Shown here: one piece after another, positions 60,201-64,000 of the stretch
Position numbering within the stretch: position 1 is the first letter of the stretch
How the letters are laid out: every line of letters begins with the position of its first letter
DNA from: Panopea generosa
Lineage: Eukaryota > Mollusca > Bivalvia > Adapedonta > Hiatellidae
Assembly: GCA_029582155.1 (NCBI GenBank)
Contig: CM055905.1
Coordinates: forward strand, 61,465,656-61,529,655
Direction of reading: 5' to 3'
DNA length: 64,000 nt
Program-made: the position numbers and the translations under genes
Notes under the pieces: model-generated
What the model was told of the DNA's origin: nothing
Database searches by the model: none
The model's input: only the letters and a program-made list of their open reading frames with translations

Positions 60201-62379
60201 TATTGATTAATTTGGCTCGCTGTTTCCAAAAACATACAATATAAACCGGAATGGATTCCAAAGAGCATATATTATTGATGGTTTTAGAAAATTGGTTATT
60301 AGATATATAAACAAATCGAAATGGTAAAATTATTGCAAAAAAATCAGTGATTTTTATTCGACACCTGTTGATGCGAACAGTCATTTTGATGAACCAATAG
60401 CACATGTGATATGGGTAGCTGATCACACATTGGCGACGTGCTACATAGCAATAAACTTTTTCGAAAAAATCCCTTACTATCTGTAATGGTTTAGTCAGAA
60501 CTGTCCTACTTTTGCACAGCAGATGACAAAACAATCGGATTATCAGATCAAATGATATTGCCGCAAGGTGTATTTCACAGGTCAGTTAAGCATGGAAACA
60601 GCAATTTAAGATTTTATAAGACCAAAAAAAATTTCTGGAGGCATATTTTTTTAAAATTTTGAAAAGAAAACCGGTTTTGAACAGCAGAAATCGGTCCAAA
60701 AAACGGCATTTTTTAAAGCCCTGCCTATTGTAAAGGAAATGTTATAAACATTTGAAAATCTAATTTGCTATGCAAAGCGTAGAATCTTCTGTGATGACAA
60801 TGTTCAATGAACCTTTTGTATACATATATTTGTATTAGTTTTATAAAATTTTGGCAGCTATTCAGTCCAAGACAGCGCTTCAGATAAGTTTTTTTTCAAA
60901 TGTGTATTTCACTCCTAGATTTGTATCCAAAGTTTATTTTCAAAATGTCAAGGGTGAAAATGACATTTTATTCAAATTTCTGTTTAAAATAAACAAATAA
61001 ACATCGAAACTGTCAATATCCAATGCCTATCTTGCACTAAAATTAAATTTCAATGATTCATTAAGACATTCCATTGATTAAATCCCCCCCCCCCCCCCCC
61101 CCCCCCCCCCCACCCTCCCAAATTCTGTCAACTGAAGCGCTGTTTTATAATTGAGAACTGAGTTTGTAGGTTGAAATATTGGTTAGTTTTTTTGTTGTTT
61201 CTTAATGAACACATAACAGTGACAAGTAACATTTTTTTATATATATACAGTAGAATTTTGTTGGCTCAAATACGGATACCATATATAGCTTGAACCATTT
61301 ATCTGGTCCCGGGCTGAATTCTTATTTTGATGTAAATGCCGAACAGTGCCAGTGGCTCGAACAACCTTAAATATTTTGTCTAGTCGCGCGGGGTTCAAGC
61401 GATCAAAGTTTTACTGTAGTATATTACTGTATGTAAAAAAAAAATGTTCTTGTCCCCACCACTAGAAAAATGGTGAAGGGGCATACCCTGTTCATCTGTC
61501 CTTTTGCTTGTCTGTTCAATTGTTCGTCTGTGGTAAAATATTGGTTTCTGAACAAAAGCTGCTGAAAGGGGTCTACCGGTATATAATATGAATGAATGAA
61601 TGAATAAATTAATGAAAATTTAGCATCATTGTTATGCCATCGAGGACTAACAGACAGTCAGTTAACCTAACCACTGTTTCCTGTGATCCTGGAAGGTTAA
61701 CCAGTACTCAAGCACACCATATCTCTGCAAGTAACTGATAACTTTCCCACTTGAATCAGCAGTGAGAAACGAATTATAATGAGACACAATGTCGTATATC
61801 AATCATCACGGAGACTGTTGCTAGGCGGGGATTCAGACTCCTAGATTGATTGTTAGACCCGCTAATGACTGAGCTAATCAGGCCCTGCCTTTATAATATA
61901 TAATTCATATTTTTTGTGTACCTCTACACTTATAAGATACCGGTCAAGTTCAATATTTGTCAACGTTGGTAAACAGGAGTTATGCCCCTTTTTCAACTTA
62001 ATTTTTGGTAGAAAATTGCTTTCAAATCAATAGCAGACAGACACATTTCTAATTTATTGTATAAATAATTTAACATTGTAGTAAAGGCTTTTAGTATCAT
62101 TCTTTAGGTTTACCTATTTCAATAATCATTCGCAAAAACTTGTCAAATTGTTCAAACTAATCTACATGCTTAACCAAAGATGGGAGATGAGAACTATTGA
62201 TAGTGAGAGGTCACTCTATGTTTTACTTCACAGCTATGTTTATAATATTTCGCGCCACTTCCGACACAACATTTAGCGATCCTGCTGAAGCGATCATGGG
62301 CATGTTCATGATGTCACTTGGAGAGTTTGGCGACTTTTACGATTCATTTGAGGAGATAGACTACCAGGCTATGGCCATT
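31148..62379 (+). CDS. TRPV-family cation channel (partial: S6 and C-terminus beyond the window)
   Basis: Twelve successive coding exons with GT-AG introns and matching phases encode 639 residues, plus one alternative last exon. Order: N-terminal region (1-122); ankyrin repeats with the TRPV signature stretches [37 protein letters not shown] and [11 protein letters not shown]; a linker with [10 protein letters not shown] and LNLVVYG; S1 in exon 8; S2 in exon 9; S3 and S4 ([12 protein letters not shown]) in exons 10-11; S5 in exon 11; pore loop GEFGDF in exon 12. N441 (NST) and N449 (NVT) are possible glycosylation sites in the S1-S2 loop. The protein resembles invertebrate TRPVs of the OSM-9/OCR/Nanchung/Inactive group, which work in sensory cilia; the exact subtype cannot be set here. 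The start ATG at 31148 has a good context (gcaaagATGg). Introns range from about 280 bp to 11.5 kb. Confidence 0.93.
32655..32885 (+). repeat. tRNA-derived SINE (copy 8)
   Basis: Head remnant (gactaacaatccagtgg, cagtttgaatcc), then the body 'agagttatcagttacttgcagagatgggtgtgctcgagtactgg' through 'gatgctaaatactcaacc'. Confidence 0.8.
33038..33676. repeat. 49-bp minisatellite, 13 copies
   Basis: Unit: 'acatttttaaattgttaggg' + 'aaccagaggaccaaactgaa' + 'gacacatag'. Copies are nearly identical; the main variation is 'aggaccaaac' versus 'aggaacaaac', so the array is young. It lies in TRPV intron 1. Confidence 0.95.
33803..34190. repeat. Dispersed repeat D, copy 2
   Basis: Same family as 19460. It contains the open frames 33876-34094 (+) and 33959-34165 (-), which are not conserved as frames in the other copies. 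Confidence 0.8.
34476..35000. mobile_element. Possible hAT-like nonautonomous element
   Basis: The left end 'gaggtgtaacgattcattga' followed by 'tgcaccgatgaatcgcgatt' is typical of widespread hAT-type termini. Palindromic 'atcgcgat/gatgcatcg' motifs recur at 34500-34635 and 'cacgata' motifs at 34930-35000. The right boundary is uncertain. Confidence 0.4.
35467..35643 (+). mobile_element. MITE-A copy 9
   Basis: agagtcaaacctatgtaagtgg at the left and cttaagacaggtttgactcta at the right; both ends share the same change (ctc/gag), as expected for TIRs. Confidence 0.82.
35705..35972 (+). repeat. tRNA-derived SINE (copy 9)
   Basis: Head remnant 'gcctgtctgactatcattccaggggtc', full body, tail 'aaacaatcaatcaat'. 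Confidence 0.82.
36325..36412 (-). repeat. tRNA-derived SINE, 3' fragment (copy 10)
   Basis: 'gaatatttagcattattttaatgccacc' followed by 'ggaaggttaaccagtacccaagcacaccc'. Confidence 0.7.
36479..36672. mobile_element. MITE-B copy 5
   Basis: tggccatgattaattaattgctagattatca on the left and gataatctagcaatttatttataatggcc on the right. Confidence 0.85.
36958..37131 (+). CDS. TRPV exon 2
   Basis: Encodes [40 protein letters not shown] and [19 protein letters not shown]: the first ankyrin repeat. Acceptor ctgtttcag, donor TATTATG|GTAATT, phase 1. The last 30 or so bases of the exon and the donor form the unit of the minisatellite that follows at once. Family alignment (YYG|ENALH) supports the first donor as the true one. 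Confidence 0.92.
37108..38480 (+). repeat. 40-bp minisatellite made from the TRPV exon 2 end and its 5' splice site
   Basis: Unit 'ggtaattgtaatgatataat' + 'gtcagtccgaggaatattac' (40 bp, some 39-44), about 34 copies. The first unit overlaps exon 2 itself (gatatatatcagtccgagga..attatg|gtaatt). Most units keep the 'tacg|gtaatt' donor-like junction. A block of about ten units is duplicated with an offset of 401 bp (the 'gtaattgtgggtaatgata' variant near 37331 and 37732). Forty is not a multiple of three, so downstream donors shift the frame. Confidence 0.95.
38628..38815 (+). mobile_element. MITE-A copy 10 (reference copy)
   Basis: This family is about 175-190 bp with TIRs ACAGTCAAACCTGTgTAAG / CTTAAGACAGGTTTGACTGT. 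The interior is itself half-palindromic: 'agcagccaccttgt', 'tatttcccatttctatgctttcagagcaaattaacctgtattaagcaacaacctgt', 'ttttgctccttcccttgact' with 'ggctgctta'. At least 14 copies lie in this window in both orientations. It has no coding capacity, so it is a nonautonomous DNA transposon. Confidence 0.85.
38888..39077 (+). CDS. TRPV exon 3
   Basis: Encodes [60 protein letters not shown] then NYEG: ankyrin repeat 2 and the long finger with RCCGxFFCPxDQ and TNYEG, both hallmark TRPV stretches. Acceptor attcgtag; donor GAGGG|GTATAT, phase 2. Confidence 0.95.
39122..39337 (-). repeat. tRNA-derived SINE (copy 11)
   Basis: Reversed body beginning 'tttcctgggatccgggaatggt' and ending in a good head complement (gctactgactgagctaactgggcc), 45 bp after exon 3. 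Confidence 0.82.
39493..39787 (+). repeat. tRNA-derived SINE, full length (copy 12)
   Basis: Clear A box (gttagctcagtcggtagc), B box (gagttcgaatctcc), body and (caat)n tail. Confidence 0.88.
39988..40196 (-). repeat. tRNA-derived SINE (copy 13) with target-site duplication
   Basis: Flanked by AAACCAATCAG at 39977-39987 and 40197-40207, an 11-bp target duplication that fixes the boundaries. It lacks part of the body. Confidence 0.9.
40242..40422 (+). mobile_element. MITE-A copy 11
   Basis: acagtcaaaccagtgtaaatgg to cttaagacaggtttgact, ending 28 bp before TRPV exon 4. It may occupy the branch-point region of that intron. Confidence 0.82.
40451..40604 (+). CDS. TRPV exon 4
   Basis: Encodes [51 protein letters not shown]: ankyrin repeats 3 and 4. 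Acceptor tttgtttcag, donor AAAAAG|GTAGAA, phase 0. The minus-strand frame 40447-40677 is its shadow. Confidence 0.95.
41521..41965. repeat. Dispersed repeat E, copy 3
   Basis: Nearly full-length relative to 15791, including 'cacacaccatttgattttgtactgttctac' at the left and 'agagaggtaattct' at the right. The open frame 41602-41880 is inside it. Confidence 0.8.
42063..42302. mobile_element. MITE-B copy 6 (reference copy)
   Basis: TIRs: left aggccattaattaattgctagattatca, right tgataatctagcaattaatttataatggcct, about 30 bp. The interior is C-rich on the left ('ccccgcccgccccctaattttcatgcc'), A/T-rich in the middle with a (TA)n tract at 42152-42182, and ends 'ttttaagtaaatttgga'. At least 12 copies here, both orientations, no coding capacity. 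Confidence 0.88.
42905..43690 (+). repeat. Intron-internal duplication, unit 1 (with SINE)
   Basis: Outside the SINE it matches 48945-49405: 'cactcagtgttttccatataact.g.ctc', 'actt.c.gacttg.cctaatata', 'cctgagttatgtgataaaaagaat', 'tttattaaactc'. The two units have diverged by substitutions and small indels. Confidence 0.8.
42982..43270 (+). repeat. tRNA-derived SINE, full length with 13-bp target duplication (copy 14, reference)
   Basis: TGATATTTACCTA flanks both ends (42969-42981 and 43271-43283). Structure: tRNA-like head with A box (cgattagctcagttgg) and B box (gagtttgaatccc); a body with 'ctctgtgatgattgata', 'gattcaagtgggaaagttat', 'cagttacttgcggagatggg', 'gtgctcgagtactggttaa', 'cagtggttaggttaactgat' and 'gctaaatattcaat'-type end; then a (caat)n tail. 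It resembles tRNA-derived bivalve SINEs with a conserved central domain; the exact family needs a repeat library. Confidence 0.93.
44263..44482. mobile_element. MITE-B copy 7
   Basis: aggccataataaagtaattgctagattatca on the left and gataatctagcaattaacttataatggcc on the right; long A tracts inside. Confidence 0.85.
44708..45183. repeat. Dispersed repeat D, copy 3
   Basis: Longest copy with both ends. The frame at 44860-45051 resembles the one in copy 2 for about 25 residues only. Confidence 0.8.
45413..45445 (+). CDS. Candidate 33-nt cassette exon of the TRPV gene
   Basis: A strong pyrimidine tract and acceptor (ttgttgttttctcttcctacag) precede 33 bases encoding [11 protein letters not shown], followed by a GTATGG donor. 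It would enter and leave in phase 0, matching the exon 4/exon 5 junction (DKK|EMF), so inclusion would keep the frame and insert 11 residues in an ankyrin loop. Other TRPVs need no insertion there, so it may be chance. Confidence 0.2.
46718..46946 (+). mobile_element. MITE-C copy 5
   Basis: TTAACCCTTTACTCCATAGA on the left, tatggagcaaagggTTAA on the right, with a near-perfect internal hairpin (cagtgcaggaagagttaaga..gctcataacgagc..). Its right TTAA is directly joined to MITE-B copy 8. Confidence 0.88.
46947..47155. mobile_element. MITE-B copy 8 (left TIR partly replaced)
   Basis: The left end begins at 'ttgctaaattatcatcc', missing the outer 'ggccataataaa', where MITE-C is inserted. The outer left part, 'taaggccattatgag', is found before MITE-C at 46703-46717, so MITE-C inserted into the TIR of this element. 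Confidence 0.75.
47540..47765. mobile_element. TIR element ('actttgttggctc' family), copy 1
   Basis: Left 'aagtactttgttggctcaaac', right 'cgggttcgagccttcaaagttctact'. A second copy is at 61253-61430. Ends are imperfect inverted repeats. Confidence 0.55.
48945..49405 (+). repeat. Intron-internal duplication, unit 2 (SINE-free)
   Basis: Paralogue of 42905-43690 without the SINE. The matching site TGATATTAACCTT (48995-49007) is the unoccupied target. Confidence 0.8.
49915..49987 (-). repeat. tRNA-like pseudogene or SINE head (Ala/Gly-like)
   Basis: Minus strand: A box TGGTCTAGTGGTAGAGCG, anticodon arm region with CCTCGCATGCGG, B box GGTTCGATCCTCG. The acceptor stem does not pair well. Related to 21254 and 58752. 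Confidence 0.5.
50751..50880 (+). repeat. Dispersed repeat F, copy 3
   Basis: 'aaggaaaatggca..gttgcaac' and 'cttgtttgattgacagcccgcatcaggtca' match the other copies. Confidence 0.6.
51756..52015 (+). repeat. tRNA-derived SINE (copy 15) with internal head deletion
   Basis: Flanked by TCTGTATATGAAG (51743-51755) and the variant TCTGTATATGAAAG (52016-52029). The head runs from the A box (gattagctcagtcgg) straight into 'tcgtgagtttgaatccc', losing the anticodon region. Confidence 0.9.
52128..52229 (+). CDS. TRPV exon 5
   Basis: Encodes [20 protein letters not shown] and [14 protein letters not shown], the start of ankyrin repeat 5 with the strongly conserved [11 protein letters not shown]. Acceptor tttttttgcacag, donor AAGGAG|GTGACT, phase 0. 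It begins 99 bp after the SINE's target duplication. Confidence 0.95.
52333..52530. mobile_element. MITE-B copy 9
   Basis: aaggccataataaattaattgcttcattatca on the left, gagaatctagcaattaatttataatggcct on the right. Confidence 0.85.
52636..52900 (+). repeat. tRNA-derived SINE (copy 16)
   Basis: Head remnant (tgtagcacgtctgactatcaa, gaattcgaatctcc) and full body. The open frames 52533-52856 run through it. Confidence 0.83.
52978..53127 (+). CDS. TRPV exon 6
   Basis: Encodes [40 protein letters not shown] and [10 protein letters not shown]: the end of the ankyrin domain and the linker with the conserved Q-IYW and LNLVV motifs. Acceptor tttctgcag, donor TACGGG|GTATGT, phase 0. Confidence 0.95.
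53556..53638 (+). CDS. TRPV exon 7
   Basis: Encodes [20 protein letters not shown] then WKVFARY, the pre-S1 helix. Acceptor cgtttaag, donor TATAG|GTAAGT, phase 2; arginine split with exon 8. Confidence 0.92.
53716..53746. repeat. (TA)n microsatellite
   Basis: Alternating AT tract just after a single copy of the 'aatgtgtagctttaaagctccaactg' unit found at 54198. Confidence 0.95.
54127..54199. repeat. (TA)n microsatellite
   Basis: About 70 bp of uninterrupted alternating AT, immediately before a minisatellite. Confidence 0.97.
54198..54432. repeat. Minisatellite, about 38-bp unit, six copies
   Basis: Unit 'aaggaatgtgtagctttaaa' + 'gccccaactgcaatattt'. A lone unit at 53676-53712 precedes the first (TA)n tract. 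The intervening 53747-54126 piece is bounded by (TA)n on both sides with partly mirrored ends ('agggagataattaaattcacaa' / 'ttattcacaaataattatctcc'), suggesting an inserted TIR element. Confidence 0.85.
54430..54830. repeat. Inverted repeat arm 1 (partner at 62810-63200)
   Basis: 'aaagccacaagatggctctggggcaggttttaca' and 'gcagtttgaaaaaaaagagtt' occur in reverse complement near 63130-63180 and 62975-63000. This is a dispersed repeat in opposite orientations around exons 8-12b. Confidence 0.7.
54863..55138. mobile_element. MITE-B copy 10
   Basis: aggccatttttaattcattgctagattatca on the left, gataatctagcaattaattcattatggcctt on the right, ending 90 bp before exon 8. Confidence 0.85.
55229..55412 (+). 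CDS. TRPV exon 8 (S1 and S1-S2 loop)
   Basis: Encodes [20 protein letters not shown] then [20 protein letters not shown] and [20 protein letters not shown] with DK: S1 (about residues 411-427) and the extracellular loop with NST and NVT sites and a CP. Acceptor aaaactgttag, donor GATAAG|GTGAGA, phase 0. Confidence 0.95.
55690..55797 (+). CDS. TRPV exon 9 (S2)
   Basis: Encodes [20 protein letters not shown] then [17 protein letters not shown]2 and the start of the S2-S3 loop. Acceptor ttgccatatag, donor ACTCTG|GTGAGT, phase 0. Confidence 0.95.
55945..56107 (+). mobile_element. MITE-A copy 12 (left end truncated)
   Basis: Starts at 'ggattctattaagcagccac' and ends with the intact right TIR (acaggtttgactgt), 41 bp before exon 10. 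Confidence 0.78.
56149..56300 (+). CDS. TRPV exon 10 (S3-S4)
   Basis: Encodes [40 protein letters not shown] and [11 protein letters not shown]3 and S4 with the invertebrate TRPV signature [11 protein letters not shown]. Acceptor taatacag, donor TGCAG|GTAAGA, phase 2. Confidence 0.95.
56454..56627 (+). mobile_element. MITE-A copy 13
   Basis: acagtcaaacctgtgtaagtgg to cttaatacagatttgacagt. Confidence 0.82.
56861..57250. mobile_element. 390-bp foldback element with 'aagggcctgt' ends
   Basis: Left aataaagggcctgttacatc, right ttgtgggacaggcccttaaa. Inside, 'cgccagagctatactgg..' is mirrored by 'tcgccagagctctgctgatt' and 'ggcagggcaacgg' by 'ttgccctgccagagc'. It is markedly richer in GC than its surroundings. 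Confidence 0.75.
57465..57812. repeat. 30-bp minisatellite, about 12 copies
   Basis: Unit 'aacacaatgtccacaaaatg' + 'acacacatgt', with a few shortened units. Thirty is divisible by three, so all three minus-strand frames stay open (57429-58022 and two others); none is a gene. Confidence 0.95.
57948..58139. mobile_element. MITE-B copy 11
   Basis: Left 'acatgataaattaattgatagattctcatc', right 'gataatcaagcaaataatttattatggcctt'; diverged, ends 129 bp before exon 11. Confidence 0.78.
58269..58378 (+). CDS. TRPV exon 11 (S4-S5 linker and S5)
   Basis: Encodes [20 protein letters not shown] then [17 protein letters not shown], with the conserved GPFVVMIY and GFSQA. Acceptor tttcatttcag; donor CAAG|GTAAGT, phase 1, compatible with both alternative exons 12. 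Confidence 0.95.
58752..58822 (-). repeat. tRNA-like pseudogene or SINE head
   Basis: Minus strand: TTCTAGTGGTAGAGCATTCG, CCTCACATACGG and GGTTCGATCCCCG. Same class as 49915. Confidence 0.5.
59145..59372. mobile_element. MITE-J copy 3 (inverted, diverged)
   Basis: Ends 'gcatctgtttcatcagcatt' and 'catgttagtgaaacaaaagt'. The core 'actggttgttaatctattatataatcaatatcaatgaaacc' is the reverse of the MITE-J core. It lies 128 bp upstream of exon 12a. Confidence 0.65.
59500..59645 (+). CDS. TRPV exon 12a (alternative pore exon A)
   Basis: Encodes [40 protein letters not shown] and EATHPDMAV: the end of S5, turret, pore helix and filter region GEFGDF (residues 620-625). 146 bp, phase 1 in and phase 0 out. 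Acceptor cttaattttcag, donor GCCGTA|GTGAGA. It is 29/49 identical to exon 12b, with the differences clustered before the pore helix and after the filter. Confidence 0.95.
59870..60058 (+). mobile_element. MITE-A copy 14
   Basis: acagtcaaacctgtgtaagcagcc to aaaacaggtttgtttgta, in the intron between the two alternative pore exons. Confidence 0.82.
60059..61083 (+). other. Inter-alternative-exon intron, no further exon seen
   Basis: AT-rich; I searched for a third pore exon (GEFGDF-type coding) and found none. The minus-strand frame 60181-60534 has no recognisable domain. Confidence 0.5.
61084..61111. repeat. Poly(C) tract, about 27-28 bases
   Basis: An almost pure C run between AT-rich flanks; its true length may be unreliable in an assembly. 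Confidence 0.9.
61253..61430. mobile_element. TIR element ('ttttgttggctc' family), copy 2
   Basis: Left 'agtagaattttgttggctcaaatacgg', right 'ggggttcaagcgatcaaagttttactgtagt'; the pair to 47540. Confidence 0.6.
61590..61887 (-). repeat. tRNA-derived SINE, full length (copy 17)
   Basis: Starts with (aatg)n-type tail, then the reversed body and head complement (gctaatgactgagctaatcagg). Flanking 'tataatat' may be a short target duplication. It lies between the two alternative pore exons. Confidence 0.87.
62234..62379 (+). CDS. TRPV exon 12b (alternative pore exon B)
   Basis: Encodes [40 protein letters not shown] and EIDYQAMAI. 146 bp, the same phases as 12a, acceptor tttacttcacag, donor GCCATT|GTATGA. 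If spliced after 12a instead of exon 11 it reads CTA TGT TTA TAA, an immediate stop, so the two exons exclude each other. The filter region is identical to that of 12a. Confidence 0.93.
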
Positions 62380-62476
62380 GTATGACTTTGAATCATAACT
62401 AATAGTTGGATATTCTTTGTTTGTAGGAATTCTATTAATAGATTAGGCCTGTTTGATTGTGCGTGTGTCTGTGTTT

Positions 62477-62670
62477 AGGCCGTTATAAAATAATTGGTAG
62501 ATTCTCATCCGGATGTTTTCTTAAAAAGTGGGAGGTTAGGATTGGGTGGATTTTTTTTTTTTAAAAAACTTCTTTTTCTTTTTTTTTTATGAAAATAAAA
62601 AAGGTCAGGACAGCATTAAAATTAGGTGGCAGGTGGGGATGATGATCTAGCAATTACGTTATTATGGCAT
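62477..62670. mobile_element. MITE-B copy 12
   Basis: Left 'aggccgttataaaataattggtagattctcatcc', right 'gatgatctagcaattacgttattatggc'. Confidence 0.78.
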
Positions 62671-62809
62671 TATATACATGTCTTCTGTGTTTATTTAAAT
62701 GTTATGTTTAGTACATTGTTATTGCGTTTTGTTTGATTTTTTTATATTCATCGTTGTGTTGCTTACTCAAATCTTGCTTTTAAAGGACGATAAAAAAGTT
62801 TTAAGTAAA

Positions 62810-63200
62810 AAACCCCAACTTTCACAGCCAGGGTATTAAATGTTTGTCAGAGGAGATTATCAAATTTCAACGCTACACTAGGCTGTCTGCTGATGGTGAT
62901 TATTCAACACAGATCCATATGTTTAGAGTGCATCTTCTTCGAAATTCAAATATTTGGAAGTTGGAGTTAAAACTTCTTTTTTCAAACTGCAAAAAATTAT
63001 AACAAACACTTGTTGGAAATTATTTTTTATGAAAAAAAATGTACCAACAATAATCTTATAGTATGCAACATTATAACAAACACACTGTATTGATGACTGA
63101 ACTTTTGAAAAAGGTTCTTTGATTAGAATACTGTTCTTAATTATATAAAACCTGCCCCAGAGCCATCTTGCGGCTTTTATAATTTATGGCAGCTTGGGCT
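62810..63200. repeat. Inverted repeat arm 2 (partner at 54430-54830)
   Basis: Reverse-complement relative of the segment in intron 7, including 'aaaacctgccccagagccatcttgcggctttta'. Confidence 0.7.
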
Positions 63201-64000
63201 ATAAAAATTACAGAGGTACTCGATGACAAGCTCTTAGTCAAAACTGTCCTCGAGGAAATTTAATATTACTTGCTGAAGGACAGCGGTAACTTGTTCTTCT
63301 CAGATTCATTCTGATTCTGAAGTCTTCCTGCCTCAATCAAACTGGATAATTAACATATGTCATTATAAAATATGTCGTGTATTGAAAATGGCAATAGGCC
63401 CCATCAAGGACTTGTATATATTTCCTTGGCCCCATTCCAAAATATATATTATTAAAAAAAAAAGAATCTTGAACATTTTTGTTAAATTGCATTTATTCAC
63501 CTGATTTGTAATACTATTTTAACACATTGCAAATTTACTTTTAGCTTATAGCCGGTGTTCAAAACATGATGTAACTACCTTCTATCAACTCAATATCGCC
63601 CGGGGTTTCTTAACTATTAAATGTTTACTAATGAGCACTTACTGGCTTAATGTTAAACGTCATTCGACTGACTCTGGGTGGAGCTACGATGAAATCTGAA
63701 ATGATTGATACAAAGGCCGTTTCTAAGCATAGCTTGCGCGGCTTTGAATCAAGGGCAGAGTCTGTGCTATGTCATTCACGCGTGCGCAGTGATGACAAAC
63801 TTCTTTATAATTAAGAGCGAACTTAATAATTAAATAATTATGTAGGCTGTTTAAACAAATAAGAGCTACGCAATTTTAAAAATTGAAACGATTCCGTTGG
63901 TTTTCAAATGAGAATTAAATATGTCCATATTCACATAAATCTGTGGCTCAAAATATGGTCCCAAAACGTCTTATTTTGGAATATAATCCGGTTTTGAACC
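63201..64000 (+). other. TRPV intron 13, 5' part; no S6 exon found
   Basis: I looked for the expected S6 sequence (LLINMLIAMM type) and did not find it, so the gene continues past the window. 63292-63350 is a copy (reversed) of the repeat near 2440-2500. Confidence 0.6.

Noticed and set aside
62380..64000. S6 exon of the TRPV gene inside the window
   Set aside because: I searched this stretch for a LLINMLIAMM-type coding segment with an acceptor in phase 0 and found none.

Overview
This is eukaryotic, AT-rich, intron-rich DNA, most likely from a mollusc and probably a bivalve. The evidence is long introns with GT-AG boundaries, dense tRNA-derived SINEs with (CAAT)n tails, many small TIR-bearing elements (MITEs), about ten minisatellites, and the protein families encoded. 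Species cannot be read from the window. Most of the six-frame open frames are chance frames or minisatellite frames. The real coding sequence lies in short exons that I assembled by hand from reading frame, splice sites and intron phase.

Layout. (1) 1142-1680, + strand: last exon of an unrecognised secreted-type protein with dibasic cleavage sites and an amidation-type C-terminus; it may be a neuropeptide prohormone. (2) About 1.7-13.0 kb: no gene seen; two large minisatellite fields (4.15-5.29 and 5.32-6.67 kb), MITEs and decayed tRNA-derived elements. (3) 13498-30685, - strand: a complete seven-exon gene for a CIMIP2B/FAM166B-like ciliary microtubule inner protein, 306 residues, with four GYxGxxP-type repeats. 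(4) 30686-31147: a 462-bp interval between divergent start codons, with ETS-like and NRF1-like motifs. (5) 31148 to beyond 64000, + strand: a TRPV-family cation channel. Twelve successive coding exons give 639 residues from the N-terminus through the ankyrin repeats, S1-S5 and the pore loop; the S6 exon lies outside the window.

The main discovery is a tandem pair of alternative pore exons in the TRPV gene (59500-59645 and 62234-62379). Both are 146 bp with identical intron phases and are 29/49 identical in protein. Both keep [10 protein letters not shown] around the selectivity filter and differ in the S5/turret segment. Including both, or neither, breaks the frame, so one-or-the-other splicing is required. 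This predicts two channels with different outer pores from one gene.

A second theme is that both head-to-head genes carry a minisatellite grown from a 5' splice site. In the CIMIP2B-like gene (17.4-18.0 kb, 39-bp unit) the first copies form a ladder of three in-phase donors 39 bp apart, which could add 13-residue modules. In the TRPV gene (37.1-38.5 kb, 40-bp unit) about 34 copies of the exon 2 donor follow the real one, out of frame.

The two genes may share a job: CIMIP2 proteins sit inside ciliary doublet microtubules and invertebrate TRPVs act in sensory cilia. A shared divergent promoter would fit, but this is inference.
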